A DNA stretch of 41,218 nucleotides from Asterionellopsis glacialis (lineage: Eukaryota > Bacillariophyta > Plagiogrammaphyceae > Rhaphoneidales > Asterionellopsidaceae), in contig WKLE02000552.1 of assembly GCA_014885115.2 (NCBI GenBank), positions 27,898-69,115 on the forward strand, given 5' to 3'. The notes under the pieces were generated by a model. It searched no databases, had not been told where the DNA came from, and worked only from the letters and a program-made list of their open reading frames with translations. Numbering within the stretch: the stretch's first letter is position 1; each line of letters begins with the position of its first letter. Positions 19,905 to 30,067 of this stretch are shown here, in pieces. Position numbers and translations under genes: made by a program.

Positions 19905-20666
19905 ATGGTTTCTGATCAAAAGCAAATCAAGGAAGGTGAAGAAGAAGGTGGTGCCCGCTTTAAGGAAAACGCGTCTCGTGAATCACTTGCAGATGAGCGA
20001 TTTGCTGAGATGCTATCACGAAATGAAGACGAACTGCTAGAGTTTGTGGCACAAGTGAACCACGTATTCGAAGAAAAACTGAAGAAACCAGCTCCATTTA
20101 TGACTTTTGTATTTTGTGGAATGCAGTCAGCTGGTAAAAGTACTATAATGGAACGTTTCATGAACGCCGTTTTAAACATTGTGCAAGAAGGCACTGGTAC
20201 TCGGTGCCCGCTTGACACAACTTGCATACACGATGACTCGCGTCAAGAACCAATTTGTGACCTTGCAGGTGCCGAACTTGCAAAGCCTGGTGAGCAATTA
20301 TCTGTTGATCAAGTCTTCAAAAGGATCACCAACCACAATAGGAAGCTCGGAGAAGAGGATAGATTTAGCACGGAGCCACTACGGTTGGTGTACAGAGCGA
20401 AAAATGTGCAAAACATGCGCTTTGTTGATACACCTGGTATTATCTATAACAAGAGCACCGGGAAACATAATCGTGAAGATATCAAGAAGATTTTACGCAG
20501 CGAAATGCGCAAACCAAACACAAAGCTATGTGTTCTTTTGGAACCTAAGGAATTTGCAACCAACCCCATTGTAGAGTTTTGTGATACTAGTCTTGGTGGT
20601 AGAAATGAATGGATCGGTAGCGCTACTTTTCTCATGACAAAATTTGATAAACAGCTCGAAGAATAA
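19905..20666 (+). pseudogene. truncated dynamin-type GTPase (N-terminal G domain only)
   Basis: Open frame of 253 aa from the ATG at 19905 (the frame extends upstream only through a TTG). A dynamin-like G domain is clear: P-loop FCGMQSAGKSTIMERF, TGTRCPLDTT (G2 region, Thr), RFVDTPGIIYN (G3) and FLMTKFDKQ (G4). The protein ends five residues after TKFD, without the rest of the G domain, stalk or GED that full dynamin-family proteins (600 aa or more) need. No donor site or continuing frame appears in the following 300 bp. It is either a pseudogene or fragment copied from a full gene elsewhere, or a short transcribed product of unknown use. The intact N-terminus with no internal stop suggests recent truncation. 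Confidence 0.72.
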
Positions 20667-20975
20667 ATCCTGGGATCCGTGCAGTGCAGGAATGATTCAT
20701 CTTTTATGTGGTCAATATTGACAGGGTACGGTTGGAAAACAAGTTTGAATACCATGCCGGGCCAACACATTCTTTCATGATACTAATCTTTGTTTGTGTA
20801 CTCGCAAGAGTAAATGTTTTAGTGGTCTACGTCGACAAAGTAGTTATTAAGTTAAATTCAATTTTAAAGACAGCGACTTAATTCAGCAAGACTTTCAGAC
20901 ATGCGAAAGCCTGCCGTCTCAAAAGTGAGCAGCCCGGCTAAGGGATAACACCCCCTTCGACCAACTCTAGAAAAT
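20667..20975. other. short intergenic, convergent ends
   Basis: 309 bp between the truncated GTPase and the acyltransferase-like gene. I looked for missing dynamin exons here and found none. Confidence 0.55.
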
Positions 20976-22550
20976 TTAAGCGCAAACTCTATTGATACCA
21001 ATGCTCCCGTTCACCAATTCGCTTTTAGCAATAGTTTCAAGGATGTCAGGATTTGCTGCTATGGCTAAACCGAGTTGAGATCCATCTTGAGTTTTTGTTG
21101 CTGGTAGAGATGTACGAAAGACGAAGCATCCTGTAAACATCCTCGCAGGGACAGCTTTGGAATCAAATAGTGGTAAATGCAAATTCGTAGAGCTTCCAAT
21201 ACTCTCTAATATGACATCTTTCGCAAACGTGCTCCAGTTCGAGACAGATGTTATCATGTTCACGTTCCAAAAGTCACCAATGGATGTAGGTAATTCTGTA
21301 CGAAGACCGGGTGTTTTTTTGCCGTTTTGCACTTGTTTTTTTGCTGTCGAACGTACTAATTTATCATTTGATGAAATCGATTGACGTATCAACAAGGGTG
21401 ATGTAAAGTCTTCTGGCATGTAAATGATTTTGTCTTCATAGTTACCAGCATCCATATCTGTCAAATTGCCATCACTATCACCATCAGCTGACTGCTTTGA
21501 GAGCCGACCACGAAAATTGATGTCCATGGTACCTAAGTCACAATTACTTAATTCGAATATGGTAGCTGTTATTATATCATTTGTTGAAACATACTGAACA
21601 TCACCCGTACCTGTTTCTTTGAGCGCACTTTCTTTTTGTTTGGCAATATAGTCATGGTTTAGTAAGAATACACCTACGGCACAAGATGGACCAACAATTT
21701 TCCCCATAATGGTAGATGCAGCTAAACTCATTAATAATCCAGGTTTGGCTCGTTGGAGGAAACCACAATTTTCTATGCCACCCATAACTTTGGGTACTAT
21801 CCCGTTCATAATGTCTGGTTTACGTTTGGCATTCAGAGTCATTATGCTGCTACTGTCCTCCATCGCAGGATTGTAAAAGTCATCACTCAACATGTTGTGT
21901 ATTTTGTAAAATGTATGTCCGTCTGCAATTACATGTGAAAGTGATACAACTAATGCCCACCTTTGATCTGGTTGTTTGCAATCAGCTATGATTGTTACCT
22001 TAAACTGAGGTTCATCATCACGACCTATAGATTGTGTTCCATTCTTCACCAGAACGGGATCCAATATATGTGCCATATCTTCGTAGGGCGTTTCATCACG
22101 ACATAATTGTATGGCTTGACCGTCATTGGAATCGTTTGAAAGATGTGTAAAAACAAATTCAATATTTGCTTCAGTAGTTACTTTGTCATGAACAAGAACC
22201 ACAGAACCATCATTTTTGGACAACTGGTCAGTATTATAATCAAGTTTACCACAGAGCCATGGGTTAGCCTTGATTATTTCATTTAGACGACTGCGAAGCA
22301 ATACGGCAGCCTTTCGATGATCTCCTGTAAAGAATGTCACAGTAGATATTGATGTTGCAACATCCATCATAATTTGAGATGTTTCACCAGACATTAATGA
22401 AATAACATGTTTTTCCTTTGTCGCCTCAATATGGCGTAATGAACGACGCTTTGACACCAACTTCATCAAACCTGCAGCGGTTACGATAGATGCTGCAATA
22501 GTAGCAGCACTTGCAATATTATTACCATGACGATACGATTTAGGCATCAT
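20976..22550 (-). CDS. acyltransferase-like protein of the HXXXDG (CAT/BAHD-type) fold
   Basis: Single exon, 524 aa. An N-terminal hydrophobic segment (about 11-31) may anchor it to a membrane. Residues 201-216 read VVSLSHVIADGHTFYK: H206 and D210-G211 form the HXXXDG catalytic motif of CoA-dependent acyltransferases and condensation domains. Flanking parts fit that fold: a first half beginning VTFFTGDHRKAAVLLRSRLNEI, NPWLCGKL, and a second half beginning VSTNDIITATIFEL. The usual DFGWG-type structural motif is not obvious; near its expected place is SIGDFWNVNMITSVSNW. The likely reaction is acyl transfer to an OH or NH group; substrate unknown. Two adjacent ATGs start it (22550 and 22547). 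Confidence 0.72.
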   Translation of the reverse strand: MMPKSYRHGNNIASAATIAASIVTAAGLMKLVSKRRSLRHIEATKEKHVISLMSGETSQIMMDVATSISTVTFFTGDHRKAAVLLRSRLNEIIKANPWLCGKLDYNTDQLSKNDGSVVLVHDKVTTEANIEFVFTHLSNDSNDGQAIQLCRDETPYEDMAHILDPVLVKNGTQSIGRDDEPQFKVTIIADCKQPDQRWALVVSLSHVIADGHTFYKIHNMLSDDFYNPAMEDSSSIMTLNAKRKPDIMNGIVPKVMGGIENCGFLQRAKPGLLMSLAASTIMGKIVGPSCAVGVFLLNHDYIAKQKESALKETGTGDVQYVSTNDIITATIFELSNCDLGTMDINFRGRLSKQSADGDSDGNLTDMDAGNYEDKIIYMPEDFTSPLLIRQSISSNDKLVRSTAKKQVQNGKKTPGLRTELPTSIGDFWNVNMITSVSNWSTFAKDVILESIGSSTNLHLPLFDSKAVPARMFTGCFVFRTSLPATKTQDGSQLGLAIAANPDILETIAKSELVNGSIGINRVCA

Positions 22551-23194
22551 TGTCCTAGAGATCGATTTGGTTTGCTGCTGCCGCGTCTTGCCCTCCCTGT
22601 CTTCATGACTTGGTGTTCAACTTCTTTTTTTCAGCTTCATGGTTTCCCTGGACGTACTCAATACTCTACTAGAGAGAGGTCCCACATAGTACAGAGCTCT
22701 ACCTGATAACCTGGGTTACCAGGCAGAATTCCTACCTGTACCTGGTACGGTACCTTACATATCACGGATATATTACTCTAATACCAGGTATCTCAGTTTC
22801 ATTGGAGAGCGCTTCTCCTGAATTTGTCTGCACCTTTTCTCTAAGTTCGAATAGGACACTCTCTAGAGGAATATAGCATGGACAAGTACAAAAAATACAC
22901 ACTATACAAAGTCCTATTATTGATTTTGTTGGGCTATTGTAGCTTATATTTTCTATACGCACGTAATAGTAATTCTATAAAACCAATTTTCGCATTTCAA
23001 AGTGAAAACGCATAAATAGATAGCTGAGACATTTACAAGACTCTCTCTAGAAGAGAAGCCCGACTCATTGAACCATATCATGGGGTTCCGATAAGCTAAA
23101 TTATTGACTGCAAATTACCATGCCAAATATAGATATTTCGAAAAAAAGGATGTCGTCCCAGGATCTTTATACTTCGGAACGTGCAGGTCTTAAC
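22551..23194. promoter_or_regulatory. intergenic with clustered short palindromes
   Basis: 644 bp upstream of the acyltransferase-like gene. It holds GGTTACCAGG (22714-22723), TACCTGTACCTGGTACGGTACC (22733-22754) and ATACCAGGTAT (22781-22791). It also holds three CTCTAGAG-like palindromes (22663-22678, 22857-22869, 23039-23055). The 5' portion probably contains the acyltransferase promoter. Confidence 0.5.
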
Positions 23195-25081
23195 CTAGCT
23201 TGCATCAGAATGAATCATTGGTGAACACAAAACAAACGGGATGCTCATTTCTTCAGGCAATAACGAACCATGCGCACCTTGGCACTTTTTGTTGTATTTT
23301 TCCAATTCCTTGGGAGATACCAATGTGCGACAGTCAGTAGCAATTGCGACGAAATCACCCATTCGTGGCCTGACAGTGATGAGTGGTGGATCCGGTCCAA
23401 ACAAACCATTATCAACAGCTTCTTCGATGGTTAAGAGGATAAATGCTCCATTCAATTGACAATCAGCTCTCCATCGTTCTCGAAGTGTTGTTTGTAATCC
23501 CGCTCGACAATGCAAGTAGCCATGTCGTCCCTATCAAACAGAAGGCAAAGAATCAGCACATTAGTCTTCAAGGACTTTGCATTTTGCATTCAACCAAGTA
23601 CTCACCTTTCCTAGTACTCCAATGTTGGCATATTCTAAACACTCTATAATTTCCTTTGGAAGACTGACCATATCACTAGGTTCAACAGTGATGTGACCAT
23701 GATCAGCAGTCACTACAAGCGTAGCGTCGACACGGCTGTTACTTTCACTCCCGTTAGAAATTGATTTATCTACCTTTTCATCAATGGTACCTAATGTGTT
23801 CCAAAGTCGTTCGATCTCTTTGTCGATGCCCCTGATGACATTTGTTACCTCAGAATGACCTGTACCAAGTGCGTGCATATGTTTGTCAGGGTGAGCGGTG
23901 TAGAGGTAAGTAAAAGTCCGTTCGTTGGATTTTTCTGCTTTCGCAATTGTCTTCAAAACTTTGTTGACACCTTCACGAAAAAAATTAACAGCATCATTAG
24001 AGCCTTCTGGTTTTCCGAGAGTATCAAACGATGTTTCAAGTATATTTTGTGCGTTAACCCAAGAGCCATCATCCCGATGACAATCCTCTCCTTCAATATC
24101 TGGCATTGTTTGGCCCATTTGCCACGAAGAAAAGTCAGAAGAGCTAGTAGCATTCTTTGACAAATCTACTTGATCACATTGCGTATCTTCTTCACAACTA
24201 CTCTTGCCCGACTGGTCGGCATTGTAAGCATTGATGAACTTCATTTTACGTCTCGATTTGCTGTCTAAACCATCCTTCTGCAAAATGCGTCGTGCCCATG
24301 GTTGTTGGATAAAGATGGGATCCCATGAGGGTGCGCCATACCTATGTGGTACAAGCTCGTGAGTCCTTAAATTAGTTATTTTGTTTGCAAGTATTCGTAT
24401 TTGACTAATAGTTCCATTGGCTTCTCCAGGAAAGTCACAGTCATCTTGTTCACGCAAGTCCCAACCTGGAATACCATGTATCCCTGGCCACTTTGCTGTT
24501 GCTAGGGTTGTCAAGGCAGCGGGCGTCGTCGATGGAAAGACTGCTCGTAATGAAAATGTCGGTGCATGCGTTTTTTTAGAGTGGTTTGATTCTTGGGTGA
24601 ATGTAATATTGTTTTGGAGCAAAAATGCATCCTGTGGTAAATGCTGTTCCAATAACGAATTTCCCATGCCATCGCATAGTATTAAAATGATATGTTTCCG
24701 AGTTGTCCCGCCTATTTGTTGAAATAGTTTCTTTCGGGTTTTATTGGAAGTAGATAATGTATCTTGGAGCCCACAGGAAGCAGCGAACGCTGCTGCCAAA
24801 TCAGTGAAATTGGCAACTTCTTCATTCTGTAATATTGAATTTGGATTTATACCTTGAAAATGTTTAGCAGGGAGGTACGGATGTAATAAATTAGATGTCG
24901 AGAGCAACAATCGTAGTCGTTTCACTTCGGGAGAAAGTACCTTCTTTCCCTTGTTGATTTTATTTTGTCTCCTTGACAAAAACCAACTTGTTATTGTTAC
25001 AACGGATGTTGTTACGACTGCTGTTAGTATTGTAGTGAGACAAATATCGTTTCTAGTGACGGTTGGCAACATTGTTACCAT
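23195..25081 (-). CDS. membrane-anchored alkaline-phosphatase-superfamily enzyme (phosphodiesterase/pyrophosphatase-like)
   Basis: Two exons on the minus strand: 25081-23606 and 23530-23195, intron 75 bp, phase 0; 603 aa from the first ATG. The frame runs further upstream only from a GTG. An N-terminal membrane helix (about residues 12-28, ICLTTILTAVVTTSVVTIT) suggests a type II membrane or secreted protein. The two-metal site is complete: HIILILCDGMGNSLL (Asp), FPSTTPAALTTLATAKWPG (Thr nucleophile), YLYTAHPDKHMHALGTGH (Asp/His), VVTADHGH (Asp-His) and GAHGSLLPEEMSIPF (His). The last is completed by exon 2, whose join reads NIGVLGK-GRHGYLHCR. A long insert rich in Ser/Asp separates the second and third motif groups. 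Likely activity is hydrolysis of a phosphodiester or nucleotide pyrophosphate, perhaps to scavenge phosphate; the exact substrate is open. Confidence 0.85.
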
Positions 25082-25517
25082 TGTGCATTCTCCAGTCACT
25101 CTCCCCTCTTCCAATGGAATGGTAGGCCTTCTGCATGTTGTCTCAAGGCACAAAGTTGGTTCTCTGTTCTTTTGAGACAAGCATGTTTTTATTTTCGAAT
25201 TTTTTACCCATTGAGGTTTGAGTTCTCTTTTTAGGATATAAATTATCCACTCGCACGGGTTCCCTCCAGCGTCGGCGTGACGGAAAAAATGATAGGTGAC
25301 GCACGAACCGGCGATCCGGGAGAAATCAAAAAGATACGCTCGACCCACACATCATCATCTATGCTTCTCTTCTTCTTTTGACAACAACCAACAACCGAAG
25401 CGTCAGATTTGGAGAAAGAACTCCAATCACGACTTCATACAGTCAGTACTTACTCTCATTACAATAACAAGGGGTGGTCCAGCGAGACCTCTTGTATACA
25501 CACAATAATAAAAAATA
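25082..25517. promoter_or_regulatory. divergent promoter region
   Basis: 436 bp between the phosphatase-like (-) and GST-HIT (+) starts. Nothing specific beyond purine/pyrimidine-rich DNA is visible. The upstream part of the phosphatase frame stays open but has no ATG. Confidence 0.5.
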
Positions 25518-26872
25518 ATGCGCATTGAATCGTTTGGTTGGTTCTTTCTCTCACTAATTACCGCAGTAGAAGCATTCTCTTCACTTACAATGTCCTGTGA
25601 ATCTCCAAAACATACGTTGTATGACATGCCAGTGTCAAACAATGGTGCCAGATGCCGTGCAATCTTGTACAAGGTACGATCATGAAATACAGTTTTGATA
25701 GTTATTTGCTTGGTGGGACTCATTGCGACTAAACTTCGCTTTTCTTGTTTGCATCTTGTCTTTTTTGCTCCGTGTACCAAAGAAAAAACTTCCTGAAACC
25801 GAGGTAAAGATTGTATCACCGGGTGAACTTGGTGGTTTGAAAACTCCTGAATATTTAGCATTAAATCCTCAAGGAAAAATGCCACTTTTGACCACTGATG
25901 GATTGAATATTCCTGAAAGTGACACGATTGCACGCTATCTGATGTCAGAATACAAAGATGAAGGTCCCTCCTTCCAGCCTGACAATGCTAAGAGCAACTT
26001 GATTGCTCGCTTACATGATATGTACCTAACAACCATTCAAGGCTGTTTGTACAAACCTAGCCCTCCCTTTGGGATTTACGGTACTAGAGCAGATGCTATT
26101 GCAGAATACAGGAAACAAATGCAAGTTATTGATGATGTTATTGGTGACGATTGTGGAGCGTACCTCTGTGGATCAGAAGTGTCTCTTGCTGATGCAACGT
26201 TGTTTCCATCTATGGTGTTTGCAAAGTATATGCTCCCCAAATACGATGTTCCGCAAGATGAAGCACTTCCGCCACGTATTTCAAGTTGGTATGATAAACT
26301 CATTGCATCCGATGATGACTTTAAGAAGATTCATGACGAAATTATGGGAGGTCTAGAAGCTTGGGAAGGCAGGAATCGTTGGGACACCATTTGGCTTGCT
26401 GGTCTTCGTGACACAGATCCAGAATCAATTTTCGATAAGATTATCGCTGGTGATATTCCAGCAGCTGTAGTAAAGGAAGACTCGAAACTTCTTGCCTTTA
26501 AGGATATCAACCCCGCAGCTCCTGCTCATGTTCTTGTTATCCCTAAAGATCGTGCCAACTTGAGTGCAATGCGAAAGGCAACCCCTGAGCATATTGAAAT
26601 TTTAGGTCGACTGATGGTTGCTGCCGGAGAAATCGCCAAAGATGAATCATTAGGGTTTGGAGATGGAGCTCGTATCGTAGTCAATGACGGTCCTGATGGT
26701 GGTCAAGAAGGTAAGATTATCCCTTCCTGTTGTCATTGTGCAATGAAATGAGTGTCAAGTTGTACTTGCGATCTAACAAACTATTGTCCTCGATTTCATT
26801 TTCGCTTTTACAGTTCCCCATCTTCACATTCACGTGTTGGGAGGTCGCAAGTTGACATGGCCTCCAGGATAA
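25518..26872 (+). CDS. glutathione S-transferase / HIT-domain fusion, plastid-type leader
   Basis: Three exons: 25518-25673, 25783-26710, 26814-26872; introns of 109 and 103 bp; 380 aa. Leader residues 1-19 end AVEA|FSSLT, a canonical plastid junction. The GST N-domain (about 34-110) has MPVSNNGARCRAILYK, ALNPQGKMPLLTTDGL and PESDTIARYL. The helical C-domain (about 125-235) has CGAYLCGSEVSLADATLFPS. A full HIT domain follows (about 255-380): DPESIFDKIIAGDIPAAVV, LAFKDINPAAPAHVLVIPK, GARIVVNDGPDGGQE and, from the last exon, VPHLHIHVLGG with the His triad at 364, 366 and 368. HIT domains hydrolyse nucleoside phosphoramidates or adenylates; the GST half may conjugate glutathione or bind a partner. 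Splicing is essential, since the triad sits in a 59-bp exon. Confidence 0.9.
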
Positions 26873-27348
26873 AGCTAGAAATACAAAGCAGGTTGTAGAC
26901 TCCGAATCAATATCACAGACGACATTAGAGGAAATAGCAGTAGATACAATTTGTTGCGCACATAAGAATAGGAACTAATACTTTTAAATATATCCCCAAG
27001 ATATTTCGTTTGTAAGTGTTGTGATGATAATATGCAGATATGGAAAGTTCCGAATGCCGTTGCAGGAGCTATTCGTAATATTTGCTCCAAAAATTCTATC
27101 AGTTTGCCCAAAAAAAAGAAAATCCAAAAAAGAAAAAAGGGAGGAGTTCTTGGTGAGAGGATGCCCACCCTGCTGTGTACATGTTGTCTCAAACTATTCG
27201 ACCAACAATAAGTAGTTGCACCTTTGTAGCTTATGAAAATGAGTGTCAACAGTACTTGGTCCGGAAAGCTTGAGACTTGTATACATAATCACTCCTGTGT
27301 GAGCCGCCTCACACCACATAATCTCCCCCCGTCTTGTATTGATATGAT
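26873..27348. other. intergenic, convergent 3' ends
   Basis: 476 bp between GST-HIT and the helicase. There is an A-rich run (27108-27140). I see no gene. Confidence 0.6.
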
Positions 27349-28728
27349 TTAGCCAACATATAGACTTCTGTCTACATTGGCAGGGATCGGACGAATTTCC
27401 GTTCCCAATTCTTGTTCTACCTTACGGAGAGCATGTCGATCTTCATACGTTATCAAGTTAACGGCCAAACCCAAGTGGCCAAAACGTCCTGATCTACCAA
27501 TTCGATGTAAGTATGTCTCACTATTCTTGGGAAAGTCAAAGTTGATTACAACATTGACCGATTGAATGTCGATACCTCTGGTAAAGAGATCTGATGTAAC
27601 GAGATGCCTTGTGGCACCATTGCGGAATTCATGAAAGACGCGATTTCTGTTGGCTTGTTGCATCTTGGCATGGATGTAGTAACATGAATATCCAAGTTCT
27701 GTAATTTTCTTGGCCAGCAATTCGACCCGATTTACTGAGTTACAAAAGATGATACTTTGATTGATTTCGAGTTTGGAGAAGAGGGTATTTAAACAGTGGA
27801 CCTTTTGTCTCTCTTCCACGTACGCATAAAACTGCGTGATACCTCTCAGGGTGAGTTCGTCCATAAGATTAATGCTGTAAGGGTTAGGTACGTGATTCTT
27901 GCAAAAACTCTTCACTGTGACGGGGAATGTTGCGCTGAAAAGACAAATTTGGTGACTCTTGTCACAGAAACCGAGAATTTCTTCAAGGACTGGTTGAAAT
28001 TCTTCTGAAAGCAATTTGTCTGCTTCGTCCATAATGATCGTTCGGCAATTACTCAAATCTGCAACCTTTTTGGATGCCAAATCAAGAATACGTCCTGGTG
28101 TGGCGACGATAATGTGGATAGTATTGTAGAGACGCATGATATCGTCCTTGAGAGATGTACCTCCCGTTGTGACCATACAGTTGACACCCATGTGTTTTCC
28201 AACTTCCTTGACAATTGCTGATGTCTGAAGTGCAAGTTCACGTGTTGGAATTAAGATTAAAACTGTGCACCAAAGTATTGTAATGAAGGTTTTTCATGAT
28301 CCGTTAGTGACATGTCTTCCTTATTCTAGCGAAAAATCGTCCCATGGTACGACTTGGATTTACTTACCTTGAATATGTTTCTTCTCGGGGTCCGTTTTTT
28401 CTAAGCAGGGAATAATATATGCTGCCGTTTTTCCTGTACCGTTCTTCGCTCGCGCAAGAACATTTCTGTTTTGTAATATAATTGGGATGGCCTCTTCTTG
28501 GATTGGGCTTGGCTTTTCGAAGCCCTTCTCGAAAATACCCATGAGAAGTTCTCGTTTTAGGAAGAAGTCTTCGAAGTCACGTCCCTTCGTGTCTGTAACA
28601 TCCTCAGTCTTGTAACGGTTATCTTGTTTTGGTTGAATGAGGCCATCTTTCCAAGTATTGGTCCCTGAGACAACTCCAGTATCTTGTGCCTTGTCAGCCC
28701 CATTCGATTGGGCAGCAACAGCGTTCAT
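27349..28728 (-). CDS. DHH1: DEAD-box RNA helicase, DDX6/Dhh1 type
   Basis: Two exons on the minus strand: 28728-28368 and 28262-27349, intron 105 bp; 424 aa. DDX6/Dhh1 represses translation and promotes mRNA decapping in P-bodies. All core motifs are present: Q motif [13 protein letters not shown], motif [12 protein letters not shown], Ia [13 protein letters not shown] (created by the splice), Ib [55 protein letters not shown] and [15 protein letters not shown]. Near-full identity in spirit to the DDX6 subfamily is indicated by [45 protein letters not shown] and the ending [14 protein letters not shown]. The short N-terminal tail is of low complexity, as is usual. Confidence 0.95.
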
Positions 28729-30067
28729 TGTTTATTTCTTTCGGTAGTTTTCGAAGTTTGCTTCGCGTAGTTTCGTCTCGCTTGAAGTTAGTTAGATGAG
28801 GGGTACTTTTGCACCGTGGAATCAATAAGTAGTATTGCTCCTGTTGTCAAAGTTGGATGATAGAGAGTGCACAAAAAGATATCTTTGATCTTCTCTTTGG
28901 TTTATCTCTTACGATTGAAGCTACCTTTTGGAGAGGTTGTATCCGTTCGATCCGTTGCAAGTGTATTTCGTACTGTTAGTACCTTACTGTAGTAAGAGGG
29001 TTGGGAATGGATCGCCAGCTGTGTAGAATTTACAGGAGTTTAGTAGCAGAAAATCAGCCACAGCGGGTAAATGCCAGACGGAGGGAAGAAGGAACTTCTT
29101 CGACGACGTCTATCGATAATATATGGATTATCGGACCTTCAGAAGTAAACGACGTCGATTTCTCTCTTTCGTATTTTTATCTAAAGACCTGTGTTGCTGT
29201 GAATTGCAAGAATTCTCTAGGTGATGTGTTATCTTTTCTCGTTGTTATCTCGTCTTTCAATTTCAAACAATCTTGCTTGAAAATGATGCTCGCTGTTTCT
29301 CTGTAGTGTGGCTTCAACTGTAGCACACAATGCGGAGCCTGCTATTAGGATGAGATATGACTTTTCTGGATGCTTTTCTGGGGAAGATGTATGTGCATCC
29401 AACTCTTTTCCGGAATTTCAGGGGAAGCACCCTGGCCGAACATGTTTCTTCATATAGATCCTACTTACGTTTATCATTACTAGCATTTGTGTATATTAAC
29501 GTTCAAGGCGTCATCGACATTGCACACAGACACATCGAAAACGGCGATAGGTATCCATAAAATACCTACCTGGTAATTATAGACACAGCTGTGAAGGGGT
29601 GCCTGTACCGTACTTTGGACTACCTGTAAAAGTGTATGTATGATAATAATGTATACAGGTATAACAATTGTTGATGCAGTGATTACCACACACATATTAT
29701 ATTCAAATATCACAGACTAACAGATTACCAGGTAATAAGATCTTATGAATTTTTCTTTAGCAATACCTCGTTGAATTCTATTTTAACATGTAAACTCCCA
29801 ATATTATTTCTCTGGAAGCAAAAGATCTTTGCATCTTTTGGAGCTCGCGCTTTGGCTATATCGTGCCCTTTCATGTTTCCTTTTTTTCTTGAGAGTTCAG
29901 TTGTCACAGTAGGGTTCTCGTTTTTTGACTCGCGGAGGATTGACATCATCTTTTGATTTCAAATAATAATGTTCTCTGAAAAATAGAGAGTCCGAGAACA
30001 ATCAATCTCTTGACCATACCTCAGCCTCTTTTTGAGTTACCATAACAACCATTACGCACTCGTTATC
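28729..30067. promoter_or_regulatory. long divergent intergenic region
   Basis: 1339 bp between the helicase (-) and the NmrA-like gene (+). Two GACGTC palindromes lie near 29106 and 29151. TACCTGGTA-type words sit at 29567-29575 and 29724-29736 among many GTAC/CTGTA words (29550-29740). A 99-codon ATG frame (29007-29306) is listed separately. Confidence 0.5.
29007..29306 (+). CDS. doubtful small ORF, 99 aa
   Basis: Begins MDRQLCRIYRSLVAENQPQR with a basic, helix-like first 35 residues, then turns hydrophobic and T-rich, like translated non-coding DNA. The first third might be a real exon (a GTAAAT sits after the CAGCGG at 29066), but no second exon is evident. No family recognised. Confidence 0.18.
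   Translation: MDRQLCRIYRSLVAENQPQRVNARRREEGTSSTTSIDNIWIIGPSEVNDVDFSLSYFYLKTCVAVNCKNSLGDVLSFLVVISSFNFKQSCLKMMLAVSL

Noticed and set aside
20667..20975. Possible continuation of the dynamin GTPase through an intron
   Set aside because: G4 homology runs straight into the TAA, no suitable donor precedes the stop, and no stalk-like sequence appears before the next gene.
23195..25348. Start of the phosphatase-like gene at 25348
   Set aside because: The frame there begins with GTG and the added residues are unlike a leader; the first ATG is at 25081, just before the membrane helix.
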